DNA from: Spirochaetota bacterium
GTDB lineage: Bacteria; Spirochaetota; Spirochaetia; SPDA01; JAJSAL01
NCBI GenBank assembly: GCA_024274705.1
Contig: JAJSAL010000141.1
Coordinates: forward strand, 1-64,000
Length of the DNA: 64,000 nt
Direction of reading: 5' to 3'
Both the position numbers and the translations under genes were made by a program. The first letter of the stretch is position 1. Every line of letters starts with the position of its first letter. Below the pieces are notes generated by a model, which was given only the letters and a program-made list of their open reading frames with translations, had not been told where the DNA came from and did not search any database. This document shows positions 16,193 to 24,513 of this stretch, piece by piece.

Positions 16193-17136
16193 TCTGTTTC
16201 CCCGAGCACGGAACCGATAATGTCTGCATTGCCGTTTATAAAATCCTTCCAGAAAAGCGGTTTCTTCGCCTGCAGCTGAAGTTTTGAAACAGCAAGACAG
16301 CCTTTTTGTGTTTGTATCAGAATTCCCTCTGATTTGTCTACACCCAGTACTAATCCGGGTCTGCTTTCGTGGCCGTGACCGGTGCTCCTGGAAACCCGGC
16401 CTTCCAGTATTTTCAGCATGATGCCTTTATGATAGGTGTAGGTACCGGGCCATGGATCATAGGCCCTTATCATTCTGCTGATGTATTCCGCATCACTCTC
16501 CCAGGATATGAGACCGTCTTCTTTTGTTACCATGGAGCAGTAAGAAACCCCTGTTTCATCCTGGGGGCAGGATTCTTGTGTCCCTTGTTCCATGGCATCG
16601 ATGGTCTGGACAAGCATTTCCGCTCCCAGGTGTGCTACCTTTTCCATGAGGGAACCGGTTGTTTCGTCGCCTGAGAGTTCCAGCCTTTTCTGTAAAAGGA
16701 TGTCCCCGGCATCCATCTTAAGGGCAAGCTCCTGGACCGTGATACCGGTAAACGGGTCACCTGCCAGAATAGCGGCAGTAAGGGGCGCAGGTCCACGGTA
16801 ACGCGGCAGGAGAGAAGGATGGAGATTGATCCCACCTCTGGGAAACAGGTCGAGGAACTGCTTTCTGAAAATCGTACCGTAGGCAACGGTTACCAGGAGG
16901 TGGGCCCCTAAGTTTTTCACCTCAGATACCGCTTCCTCATCCAGCTCCGGAGGCTGAAGGAGATACAGACCCAGATCCTCTGCCTTTTTTTTTACCGGTG
17001 TTTCGCGTATGTTCCGTCCCCGGCCTGCCGGGGTATCCGGATTCGTGAGTACTCCTCGTATGTCATGAGAACGGGATACAGCCTCGAGAGAGGGTACTGC
17101 AATATCCGAAGAGCCTGCAAAGAGTATCCGCATCAA
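16189..17136 (-). CDS. fmt: Methionyl-tRNA formyltransferase
   Basis: A 315-residue enzyme that transfers a formyl group from 10-formyl-tetrahydrofolate to Met-tRNAfMet. The N-terminal domain starts MRILFAGSSDIAVPSLEA, and the catalytic region GGINLHPSLLPRYRGPAPL contains the Asn-His-Ser motif. The aspartate-bearing segment MDAGDILLQK and a C-terminal OB-fold domain (from about residue 205) complete the usual architecture. The length is normal. The gene overlaps def upstream by four bases and the PASTA gene downstream by four bases, so all three are coupled. Confidence 0.96.
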   Translation of the reverse strand: MMRILFAGSSDIAVPSLEAVSRSHDIRGVLTNPDTPAGRGRNIRETPVKKKAEDLGLYLLQPPELDEEAVSEVKNLGAHLLVTVAYGTIFRKQFLDLFPRGGINLHPSLLPRYRGPAPLTAAILAGDPFTGITVQELALKMDAGDILLQKRLELSGDETTGSLMEKVAHLGAEMLVQTIDAMEQGTQESCPQDETGVSYCSMVTKEDGLISWESDAEYISRMIRAYDPWPGTYTYHKGIMLKILEGRVSRSTGHGHESRPGLVLGVDKSEGILIQTQKGCLAVSKLQLQAKKPLFWKDFINGNADIIGSVLGETE

Positions 17137-17621
17137 GCACTTACTTTCTTAGTATATGTTTTCAGGATCCGTTGCCGTTTTTTTTCATTCAGCCTGTCCA
17201 CAAAGAGAACACCGTTTAAATGATCCAGTTCGTGCTGAATCACCCTGGACAGGAGCCCGTCGGCATTAATGGTAAAGGGTTTTCCATGTTCATTCCAGGC
17301 CTGGACCGTTACCTGCCTGGGCCGCAGGACTTCCGCATATACTCCGGGGATACTGAGACACCCTTCCTCCAACAGTACCTGGTCTTCGGATGTCTGAACA
17401 ATCTCCGGATTTACGAATATCCGGGGTTGATCATCAGGGATCTGGCAGATAAAAAGGCGCCTCAGCTCCCCGATCTGGGGCGCCGCAAGTCCCAATCCTT
17501 TCCCCTCATACATCGTCTCGAACATCGCTTCTATAAGATCCCGAACTTTCTTATCAACTTTCGGTACGAGAGACGACTGTCTTTTCAATACGTCATCCCC
17601 CATTATTTTCAATTCAATCAT
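17133..17621 (-). CDS. def: Peptide deformylase
   Basis: A 162-residue metalloenzyme removing the N-formyl group from nascent proteins. The three deformylase motifs are complete: GLGLAAPQIG near residue 42, EGCLSIPG near 91 and QHELDHLNGVLFVD near 129. The Cys and the two His residues bind the metal and the Glu is catalytic. AGG lies eight bases before the ATG. It is the first gene of the def-fmt-PASTA operon and divergent from trmJ. Confidence 0.96.
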   Translation of the reverse strand: MIELKIMGDDVLKRQSSLVPKVDKKVRDLIEAMFETMYEGKGLGLAAPQIGELRRLFICQIPDDQPRIFVNPEIVQTSEDQVLLEEGCLSIPGVYAEVLRPRQVTVQAWNEHGKPFTINADGLLSRVIQHELDHLNGVLFVDRLNEKKRQRILKTYTKKVSA

Positions 17622-17688
17622 AATATGTTACCTGTAAAGAAAGTAGTAAAAAATCAATATAGAGTCAACGTTGATTAAAAGGTAGACT

Positions 17689-18444
17689 GTGACAATGATG
17701 AACCGGATACAGGTGGTGCTCGTCCGTCCCGGTGACGGGGCAAACGTCGGTGCCGTATGCAGAGCTATGAAGACAATGGGTGTGACACAACTGGCAATAG
17801 CCGGACCCTGCAGCCTGGATATCGGGAGGGTCCGTACCCTGGCTGTCCATGCTTTTGATATTTTTGAATCATCCAGATCCTTTAAAACCCTGGAAGACGC
17901 CGTAGAGGGGTCTGTTCTCTCTGCGGGTATTACCCGGAGAAGAGGAAGGTTTCGGAAATACACATCCTTTACTCCGGAACAGTTTATACGCCAGGTCGGC
18001 CCGGTCCGAAAAGGAACAATATCCCTGGTATTCGGTAACGAAGAGCACGGACTTACCTACAAAGAGCTCAAATCCTGCGATACCGCCGTCCACATCCCCT
18101 CATCAGATCTCTTTCCCTCCCTGAATCTCTCCCACGCCGTTCAGGTCATCCTCTATATTCTCCGTACATCCCGTACAGACGGTTCTCTTTTTACCCCTGT
18201 TTCGAGGATGGAACTGGAAGATCTGAGCAATCACGTCGCAGGACGCCTCGAGGATATCGGGTTTTTCACCCTTACAGGAAAACAGGATATGAAGCAGTTT
18301 TTCCGTGAAATCTTTGCCCGGTCTCACCTAAGCAGTACCGAAGTAGAACGGCTGCACAAGGTGTTTACCAAGATAGAACGGCTGAAAGTACATAGAACGG
18401 GATTAGACAAACCCGGGAATGACCCGTATAGTGAAAAAAAGTGA
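17689..18444 (+). CDS. trmJ: tRNA 2'-O-methyltransferase of the TrmJ type (SPOUT family)
   Basis: A 251-residue SPOUT methyltransferase. Motifs seen are RPGDGANVGAVCRAMKTMG at the N-terminus, LVFGNEEHGL in the middle and IPSSDLFPSLNLSHAVQVI before the C-terminal helices; together they form the trefoil knot that binds S-adenosylmethionine. TrmJ methylates the ribose of residue 32 in tRNA anticodon loops, and the short helical C-terminal extension fits TrmJ better than TrmH. The first start is a GTG at 17689 with AAAGG six bases upstream; ATG codons at 17695 and 17698 are alternatives. The macro-domain gene begins ten bases after its stop. Confidence 0.88.
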   Translation: MTMMNRIQVVLVRPGDGANVGAVCRAMKTMGVTQLAIAGPCSLDIGRVRTLAVHAFDIFESSRSFKTLEDAVEGSVLSAGITRRRGRFRKYTSFTPEQFIRQVGPVRKGTISLVFGNEEHGLTYKELKSCDTAVHIPSSDLFPSLNLSHAVQVILYILRTSRTDGSLFTPVSRMELEDLSNHVAGRLEDIGFFTLTGKQDMKQFFREIFARSHLSSTEVERLHKVFTKIERLKVHRTGLDKPGNDPYSEKK

Positions 18445-18454
18445 GGTAAAGACC

Positions 18455-18988
18455 ATGAAAACTTTTTTAAACGGGCGTCTCACTGTTCAAACAGGAGACA
18501 TAACGGAGATGGCCTTCGACGGAATCGTCAACGCTGCCAACACCTCCCTCATGGGGGGGGGCGGGGTGGACGGGGCAATCCACAGGAAGGGAGGACCTAA
18601 CATCCTCGAGGAATGCCGGAGGATCCGCCAGGAACGGTACCCCCACGGCCTGCCTCCCGGAAGGGCCGTTATCACTACAGGGGGAAACCTTCCTTCCCGT
18701 TTCGTCATTCATACAGTTGGCCCAATATGGAAAGATGGGAAAAGCGGTGAGCAGGCCATCCTGGCAGAAGCGTACAAAAACAGTTTATCCCTGGCTTCGG
18801 AAAACGGCCTCCGTTCCCTGGCGTTCCCGGCCATATCCACGGGAGTGTACGGTTTCCCCAAGGAAACAGCTGCACCCATCGTGTACGAAACGATACAAGC
18901 TTTCGTTTCACAGAACAGCCTGCCCGAGGAAATCCATCTTGTATTCTTTTCTTCCCGGGATATGGACACGTTTATCAACGCCTTGTAA
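18455..18988 (+). CDS. Macro-domain protein (O-acetyl-ADP-ribose deacetylase type)
   Basis: A 177-residue single macro domain. The ATG at 18455 follows GAGG at seven bases. Motifs are VQTGDITEMAFDGIVNAANT, MGGGGVDGAIHRKGGP, IHTVGPIW and the loop FPAISTGVYGFPKE. The Asn-Ala-Ala-Asn and GGGGVDGAIH residues are those of MacroD/YmdB enzymes that hydrolyse ADP-ribose esters such as O-acetyl-ADP-ribose or mono-ADP-ribosylated proteins. The length is normal. It lies between trmJ and the NFACT gene, probably in one transcript; no NAD-dependent transferase or sirtuin is nearby. Confidence 0.93.
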   Translation: MKTFLNGRLTVQTGDITEMAFDGIVNAANTSLMGGGGVDGAIHRKGGPNILEECRRIRQERYPHGLPPGRAVITTGGNLPSRFVIHTVGPIWKDGKSGEQAILAEAYKNSLSLASENGLRSLAFPAISTGVYGFPKETAAPIVYETIQAFVSQNSLPEEIHLVFFSSRDMDTFINAL

Positions 18989-18993
18989 GCCGT

Positions 18994-20427
18994 ATGTCAC
19001 TTAACTGGAAAGAAATAAACCTCGTATTAGAGGAACTTGCATTAGAAAACAGCCATATCCAGAAAATACGCCAGCCCGATTACCACAGCCTTATTTTCGA
19101 ACAGTATAAGCCTGGGGGGAGGTTTACCCTCTATATCGGACTCAAACAGGGCAATACCCGTATCCATTCACTTTCACGGAAAATCCAGGGTGAAAAGAAG
19201 CTCCAGAGGTTCGCCCAGTTTCTCCGTTCCCGAATTCTGGGAGGCAGAATTATCGGGGCCTGTCAGCTGGGAGGGCAGAGGATCGTGAAACTGACAGTAC
19301 TCCGGGGGGGGGAAACAACGCTGTTATGGGTCCGGCTCTGGGGAGGAGCAGGGAACGTTATTGTAACTGACGATTCCGGAACGATCCTGGACGCATTTTA
19401 CCGGAGACCAAAGCGGGAAGAGATCAGCGGGAAGAAATATAACCCCGAAGCGATCCTGGATATAACAATTTCTCAGAAAGACGAGGGTTATGAAGTTCGT
19501 GATCTGCCGGGGACCGGATCTTTCAATGAACGTGTCGAACGCTATTATTTTCAGAACGAAACTGCCGACATCCTTTCTTCTCTCCGCCGCCAGGCTGAGG
19601 TTGCCCTTGAAAAACGGAAAACTGCATTCTCCATTACCCTGGAACGTATCAGGGATAAAAACGAAACGTATCAGAAAATTGAACGGTATAAGCACTTCGG
19701 CGACCTTATCACATCCAATATACATACTATAAAAAAAGGCGATACAGTACTTCTCACCGAGGATTTTCTCGATCCCGGGACTACCCTTGAAATCGAACTC
19801 TCTCCTACCCGTTCTCCGTCGGAAAATGCTGAACACTACTACCGGAAATACAGGAAAGCACGGAAAGGGTTGGGCCGGCTTGAAAAACAGAAGCATGAAA
19901 TAGAGACGGAAATGACGGAACTGGAGAACACCCTAAGCAGGGTGTGTGAAAGTACCGATGAGTTATTTCTAAGAAGTGTTGCAGGTTCCGGCAGGAAGAC
20001 AAAGACAAAACGGGAAAAACATTCCCCTCCGGGTCTTGCTTTCACTTCAGGTCTCTTCACGATCCTCGTTGGAAGAACAGCAAAGGAAAACGATGAACTC
20101 CTTCGTAACCATGTACGGGGAAACGATTTCTGGCTCCATGCACGGGATTTTCCCGGAGCTTATGTCTTCATCAAATATATTCCCGGCAAATCAGTACCCC
20201 TGGATACCCTGCTGGACGCGGGAAACCTCGCCCTTCATTACAGCAAGGGAAAGGCGTCCGGAAAAGGGGACCTGTACTATACCCAGGTAAAATACTTAAG
20301 AAGGGCAAAACAAGGAAAAACCGGTACGGTTCTTCCCACCCATGAGAAAAACCTGGCCGTCCGCCTCGACCCTTCGAGAATAGAGAAATTACAGAAGGCT
20401 AAGCAGGACTTAAGTTCCCCGGTTTGA
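18994..20427 (+). CDS. NFACT-family ribosome-associated protein (RqcH-like)
   Basis: A 477-residue protein with an NFACT-N region at the start, a middle helical hairpin/coiled coil (about residues 275-320, rich in Glu, Lys and Arg) and a C-terminal NFACT-R (DUF814) domain. The last contains ENDELLRNHVRGNDFWLHAR and GAYVFIKYI, typical of RqcH/FbpA/Rqc2 proteins. RqcH binds stalled 50S-peptidyl-tRNA complexes and recruits tRNA-Ala to add alanine tails. This protein is shorter than the roughly 570-residue Bacillus RqcH, and its start (SLNWKEINLVLEEL) lacks the usual DG dipeptide, so tailing activity is not assured. No good ribosome site is visible. Confidence 0.75.
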   Translation: MSLNWKEINLVLEELALENSHIQKIRQPDYHSLIFEQYKPGGRFTLYIGLKQGNTRIHSLSRKIQGEKKLQRFAQFLRSRILGGRIIGACQLGGQRIVKLTVLRGGETTLLWVRLWGGAGNVIVTDDSGTILDAFYRRPKREEISGKKYNPEAILDITISQKDEGYEVRDLPGTGSFNERVERYYFQNETADILSSLRRQAEVALEKRKTAFSITLERIRDKNETYQKIERYKHFGDLITSNIHTIKKGDTVLLTEDFLDPGTTLEIELSPTRSPSENAEHYYRKYRKARKGLGRLEKQKHEIETEMTELENTLSRVCESTDELFLRSVAGSGRKTKTKREKHSPPGLAFTSGLFTILVGRTAKENDELLRNHVRGNDFWLHARDFPGAYVFIKYIPGKSVPLDTLLDAGNLALHYSKGKASGKGDLYYTQVKYLRRAKQGKTGTVLPTHEKNLAVRLDPSRIEKLQKAKQDLSSPV

Positions 20428-20452
20428 AATTAACAGAAAAGTAACCCATAAT
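20424..20452 (+). promoter_or_regulatory. Leaderless-type promoter of the AmmeMemo B gene
   Basis: -35 box TTGAAA at 20424-20429, 17-base spacer, -10 box CATAAT at 20447-20452, then seven bases before the ATG at 20460. Both hexamers match five of six consensus bases and no ribosome binding site is present. The -35 box overlaps the end of the NFACT gene. Confidence 0.55.
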
Positions 20453-20459
20453 ATGAGTC

Positions 20460-21266
20460 ATGGAAAAGGTACGTGATTCGATCGTTGACGGGCTCTTCTA
20501 CCCCGGGGAACGGGAAACACTAAAAAAAACCGTTGCCCGGCTGCTGGGTAAAGCCGTTGTTCCCTTCACAGATGCACAGGCAATCATAACACCCCACGCA
20601 GGGTATGATTATGCCGGCATGCATATCGCTCATGCATTCAAGGCGGCTTCGGACCGGTTCATCAGGACAATCGTTCTCCTCGGACCGGTCCATCGGGACC
20701 CGGAAAAGGCTATCTCCTTAAGCGAGTCCGCTTTTTTTTCTACCCCCCTGGGCAGCACGGCGGTAGACAGTTCCCTGGTGGAGGCGTTAACAGAGTGCAG
20801 CACTACAATGATACAGAACGATATTCCTCACCTGGAGGAACACTGCCTGGAGATCCAGCTTCCCTTTATTCAGTACCTTTTTCCTGAAGCATCTATCGTC
20901 CCCATCCTCATGGGGCTTCCCTCACAGGGGAACATCCGGGCACTTTCACAGGCACTGGATGTGGTGTTCGGCGAAACTATCGATACCACCCTCTTTGTCA
21001 TTTCCTCCAATGCGAGCCCCCATACGAAACCAGGGGCAGTGGAACATTATGCCGACTCATTCATAGCATCTATTGTGAGCGGTGCCGACAACCGGAGTGT
21101 AAAAGCCTGCGGGTTCGGCTGTGCCGTTGCAGTACTATCCATGAAAAGTGTCTGCATGAAACCGTTCTTATTATCCCGGGGCGTTTCAGAGGTTGACAAA
21201 GGTGCTCTAAAACGTACAGTAGCTTATGTATCAATCGGTATGAAAAAGGAAACCGGTGATGAGTGA
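20460..21266 (+). CDS. amrB: MEMO1-like protein (AmmeMemoRadiSam system protein B)
   Basis: A 268-residue protein of the MEMO/class III extradiol dioxygenase-like fold. Motifs are IITPHAGYDYAGMHIAHAF, IVLLGPVHRD, DIPHLEEHCLEIQLPFIQ and FVISSNASPH, giving the conserved His, Glu and Cys positions of the family. In most members the last reads SSDLSHY; here SNASPH is divergent. In many bacteria and archaea such a protein is encoded with an AMMECR1 domain protein and a radical SAM enzyme. The function of the set is not well established. The AMMECR1 gene overlaps it by 11 bases, but no radical SAM gene is in the window. Confidence 0.85.
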   Translation: MEKVRDSIVDGLFYPGERETLKKTVARLLGKAVVPFTDAQAIITPHAGYDYAGMHIAHAFKAASDRFIRTIVLLGPVHRDPEKAISLSESAFFSTPLGSTAVDSSLVEALTECSTTMIQNDIPHLEEHCLEIQLPFIQYLFPEASIVPILMGLPSQGNIRALSQALDVVFGETIDTTLFVISSNASPHTKPGAVEHYADSFIASIVSGADNRSVKACGFGCAVAVLSMKSVCMKPFLLSRGVSEVDKGALKRTVAYVSIGMKKETGDE

Positions 21267-21810
21267 ATTTACTCTGGACGCACACGATAGAGAGCTACTC
21301 CTTAAAACCGCCCGTGAGTCGATAACCGCGAAACTGGAGGGAAGAGCCCCTTCCTACAATGACCCCACTGCGGCCCTTCTCGAAGAGTGTGGGGCCTTCG
21401 TTACCCTCCACGTGAAAGGAAGACTTCGAGGGTGTATAGGCCGTATAACCGGGGTTGAACCACTCTTCGAAACTATCAAGGATATGGCGGCAGCCAGCGC
21501 GTTTCAGGATCCCCGCTTCCCCCCACTCTCTCCGGATGAGCTTTCGGATATCGATATTGAGATATCCGTGTTAACTCCCCTTAAGAAGATCGATACTATC
21601 GATTCCATCGAAGTGGGGAAGCATGGAATCTATATAAGCAACGGCACCTATTCCGGTGTCCTCCTGCCCCAGGTAGCAACAGAACAGGGGTGGGATAGAG
21701 ACACCTTTCTTACCCACACCTGTTATAAAGCAGGCCTGAAAGGTACCTGCTGGAAAGACCCAAAAACAGAAATCTCTTCTTTTTCTGCTATCGTGTTCGG
21801 AGAAAAGTGA
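21256..21810 (+). CDS. amrA: AMMECR1-domain protein (AmmeMemoRadiSam system protein A)
   Basis: A 184-residue AMMECR1 domain protein. The family's nearly invariant motif LRGCIGRI lies near residue 56. IEISVLTPLKKI, GVLLPQVATEQGWDRDTFL and KAGLKGTCW are further family stretches. Reported functions are uncertain; a role in protein or nucleotide metabolism has been proposed. It is overlapped on both sides (11 bases with the MEMO-like gene, four with the kinase-like membrane protein), so all three form a tight operon. Confidence 0.92.
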   Translation: MMSEFTLDAHDRELLLKTARESITAKLEGRAPSYNDPTAALLEECGAFVTLHVKGRLRGCIGRITGVEPLFETIKDMAAASAFQDPRFPPLSPDELSDIDIEISVLTPLKKIDTIDSIEVGKHGIYISNGTYSGVLLPQVATEQGWDRDTFLTHTCYKAGLKGTCWKDPKTEISSFSAIVFGEK

Positions 21811-23222
21811 CTCTTATGGAAATCAGCATTATTTCGGAACAGTACGGTATAGCTGAGATCGAGAAAGAGGGCCGGCGGTATACAGGAATTTTCATTTCCC
21901 GGGCAAAACATACCAGGGAACTCAGTTCCCTGGTGGACCTGAAAAAAGAACACGGATGGATTCTCCATCATGACCGTTTTGAACCATGGACGATATCCGG
22001 AACCGCGGAAATCGAAGAAAAAGTCTATTTTTACGGCCCCTATGTGGAAGGAAAGCTGCTCGCCCATCTTCTTAAAGACCAGTCGGAAAACCGTATACGG
22101 TACATCAGCAGGCTCGCCATGGTTCTGGAACGGATGAGAAGTGCCTCACTGCCGGTTGACCGGCTGCACACCAACGGGATCATATTTTCAGAACAGGGAA
22201 AGGTATTTGTATTTCCTCCGAAGATCATGGAGTCTGTTAAAAGGCTCCAGGATGAAACCACGAATCTTCAAGTCTACGGGTATTACAATCACCCGCTCCT
22301 TGAGGGTGAGAGGAACAATTCCTTTTCCTTAGGGGTCCTCTCCTATCTGGCCACCACCGAAGATTACCCGTATTCCGGAGAAACAGAAATCGAGGTTCAC
22401 GAAAAAATGCGGGAATTTAACGTAGTTCCCCCCCATCTTAAAAAGATCGGGATAAAGGAACAGGTCTCCCTGTTTATCATGCGTTCCCTCCGGGATTCCT
22501 CTGGGACCCCACCGGATTTATGCGAGTGGGTTGAAGCTTCGGCTGAATGGGCGGATCAGGGGATACATGAAGAAATTTCTGAAAGCCTTAAAGCAACGCG
22601 GAAAGAGGAAGGTGCAAAGATAGGAACGTCCAGTACCCGTTCTTTTAACCGGAAGGTGTTCCTGCACCGCAACCGGGGCAAAATAATGATCTCTGCTATT
22701 GCCCTTGCTGCAGCCGTATGGATTATCTCCAGTATCGTAAGCTCTGCTCTGGAACCTCCGGTAACCCTTGGGATGAGTCCCCGGGAGGTGGTGGAACTTT
22801 TTTACACCAGTGTGAACAGATTTGACAATGAAACCCTGGAACAGTGTCTGGGCAGAGGGGTGAAAGTGCCTGAGCTCCGGGAAGTACTCAACTTATACGT
22901 TCTTTCCCGGGTACGGATGGCCTATGAAGGCACCAGCGGTATTATACCGGCCCAGGAATGGCTGGATCAGGGCCGACCGGAACTTCCGGAAGGCACTTCA
23001 GTGTACGGCATTGCCAACCTTACTATCAAGAAAATAAATGAAACCACCTTTACGGCCAGTTATGAAAAATGGGTGCCCCAAAGCTCAGAACAGGACCTCA
23101 ACACCGAAACGGCCCCGATAATTTCAGGTACACAAAACGTCGACAGGCTTATTCTGGAGAATAAGGGCACCCACTGGGTGATATCTGCCATCGAGAGGGT
23201 GAAAGAACAGCCTATCATATGA
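21807..23222 (+). CDS. Membrane protein with protein-kinase-like cytoplasmic domain (probable pseudokinase)
   Basis: A 471-residue protein. The first 250 residues resemble a degraded protein kinase C-lobe. HTNGIIFSEQGKVFVFPPKI sits where the catalytic loop and DFG would be, FSLGVLSYLATTEDYPYSG where the F-helix and activation region would be, and FIMRSLRDSSGTPPDLCEWV resembles the end of the lobe. There is no recognisable lysine-glutamate pair, HRD or DFG, so catalysis is unlikely. One transmembrane helix follows near residues 293-315 (ISAIALAAAVWIISSIVSSA), then a roughly 150-residue extracytoplasmic domain of unknown fold. It overlaps the AMMECR1 gene by four bases. The kinase relation is my inference from pattern, not a confident family call. 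Confidence 0.6.
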   Translation: MTLMEISIISEQYGIAEIEKEGRRYTGIFISRAKHTRELSSLVDLKKEHGWILHHDRFEPWTISGTAEIEEKVYFYGPYVEGKLLAHLLKDQSENRIRYISRLAMVLERMRSASLPVDRLHTNGIIFSEQGKVFVFPPKIMESVKRLQDETTNLQVYGYYNHPLLEGERNNSFSLGVLSYLATTEDYPYSGETEIEVHEKMREFNVVPPHLKKIGIKEQVSLFIMRSLRDSSGTPPDLCEWVEASAEWADQGIHEEISESLKATRKEEGAKIGTSSTRSFNRKVFLHRNRGKIMISAIALAAAVWIISSIVSSALEPPVTLGMSPREVVELFYTSVNRFDNETLEQCLGRGVKVPELREVLNLYVLSRVRMAYEGTSGIIPAQEWLDQGRPELPEGTSVYGIANLTIKKINETTFTASYEKWVPQSSEQDLNTETAPIISGTQNVDRLILENKGTHWVISAIERVKEQPII

Positions 23223-23456
23223 TATAGTTTGTGCATTGAAACATGAACGACATAATCAATGTAAAAAAAGAACAACTTGCCGGGTTCATCGATTCCTTCG
23301 AGTACACTGCATGACCATTACCTTTGGGGTGTTCTTCGCCGAACTGGTGCTTATGATCTATGCTGTGAATGCATGGTGGAAAAGCATCAATTTCTGGCTT
23401 TGCGTCGTAGCTACAGTGGCAATGGTTCTTGGAATTCCCCGGAATCGTGAATATCC
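23223..23456 (+). other. Intergenic stretch with two short, weak open frames
   Basis: Between the kinase-like gene and the convergent FecR gene are two coupled frames. The first starts at 23243 and gives 23 residues (MNDIINVKKEQLAGFIDSF then EYTA, stop). The second starts in the overlapping ATGA at 23311 and gives two hydrophobic helices (TFGVFFAELVLMIYA and FWLCVVATVAMVLGI) before running antisense into the FecR gene. The helices and the coupling hint at a former small membrane protein whose end has been lost. No family is recognised. Confidence 0.25.
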
Positions 23457-24458
23457 TTATCTTCCCACGAACAATCCGATGATCATGGTGATAAGTCCCG
23501 CCCCGAGTACTCCACTCCCGGTTATAAGGAGGGTTTTACCGGTAACTATATCGTCACCGAAGTACATGATAGCCCCGCCTACTCCGCCTATCACGGTTCC
23601 CACCACAGAAAAGCCGGCACCACTGGCGATGATACTCTTTCTTACCTGCCTGCGTTTATCCGGAACAGGTTCTTCCGGAATTATTTCCGGGACTTCTACC
23701 GGTTCCGGTGCTTCCACGACCTTGACCTCCGGTTCCGGCTCATACGAAATAATCTCACCCCGGAACTCGTTGGTATCCCAGAACGTTTTCACTTCCTCGG
23801 TCAACGCCTTGGGAGAGAGGGGTACAGCAGACTCCTCGGGAAGAATGGTAACCATCTGATTCGCTTCGATGACTACTGTCTCAACAACTACGCTTTTTAC
23901 GATTACCTCTTCGTCAACCACTTCTTCTTTCTGCTCCAACCTGGAAACTTCAACCTTTCCTTCGAAACAGTAAACTCTTGCGAGGGCGGTCCCCTGAGAT
24001 TCCCCGGTTCCGGCTATAAAATCGTAACCGAAATCCGTTCCCCGGACCCCTGCTACGACTGATGGACCCCTGATGGAGAACGTGTCGTTTCCCGTCAGTT
24101 TTTGCACTTTAGCCCGGACCCGGCCGTAGGTTATAGCGAATTCACCACCGCCCCCGCCGCTTCCGCTGCCGGCAATGGTGAAACTGGTGTTTTCAGAAAT
24201 CTTCAGAACATTTTCCGTTGGATAGAGCTGGATTTCCAGAAACGTGCCGTTACCGGTATTGATAAAATCACCTTTGTAGAACTCGAACCCTTCCACGTCA
24301 TCCAGGTAGAGGTCATATTCAATTACTTCATCCCCACGGGAGATGAGAAAACTTTCACCTTCGGAATAGATAAGTACTGCAGCCGGTTCCCCAGTCTGGG
24401 CCCAGGCAAACACGACCGATACAAGGTAAAAACCAATACACAAGAGTGTCTTTTTCAT
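23457..24458 (-). CDS. FecR-domain exported protein
   Basis: A 333-residue protein. A signal peptide (MKKTLLCIGFYLVSVVFA, cut near WAQ) leads to a FecR domain with LEIQLYPTENVLKISENTSF, VRAKVQKLTG and the hallmark VVAGVRGTDFGYDF. A proline- and glutamate-rich linker (residues 240-270) follows, then two C-terminal hydrophobic segments (about 277-297 and 308-331). In spirochaetes such stand-alone FecR proteins are common and probably bind ligands or wall components; they are not the anti-sigma factors of iron uptake. There is no TonB or sigma factor gene nearby. The promoter at 24467-24495 would produce a leader of only one or two bases. Confidence 0.82.
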   Translation of the reverse strand: MKKTLLCIGFYLVSVVFAWAQTGEPAAVLIYSEGESFLISRGDEVIEYDLYLDDVEGFEFYKGDFINTGNGTFLEIQLYPTENVLKISENTSFTIAGSGSGGGGGEFAITYGRVRAKVQKLTGNDTFSIRGPSVVAGVRGTDFGYDFIAGTGESQGTALARVYCFEGKVEVSRLEQKEEVVDEEVIVKSVVVETVVIEANQMVTILPEESAVPLSPKALTEEVKTFWDTNEFRGEIISYEPEPEVKVVEAPEPVEVPEIIPEEPVPDKRRQVRKSIIASGAGFSVVGTVIGGVGGAIMYFGDDIVTGKTLLITGSGVLGAGLITMIIGLFVGR

Positions 24459-24466
24459 AACTTTGA

Positions 24467-24495
24467 ATTCTACACCAATTAAAGTCTTATTTCAA
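24467..24495 (-). promoter_or_regulatory. Leaderless-type promoter of the FecR-domain gene
   Basis: Minus-strand -35 box TTGAAA at 24490-24495, 17-base spacer, -10 box TAGAAT at 24467-24472, then eight bases (tcaaagtt, no ribosome site) before the ATG at 24458. Confidence 0.55.
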
Positions 24496-24513
24496 ACACT
24501 TTCCAGGGAAGAA

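Noticed and set aside
23236-23859. A 207-codon plus-strand frame over the end of the FecR gene
   Set aside because: Most of it is the antisense of the FecR protein's proline-rich linker and C-terminal helices. Only the first part (to about 23456) is outside that gene, and it is listed separately with low confidence.
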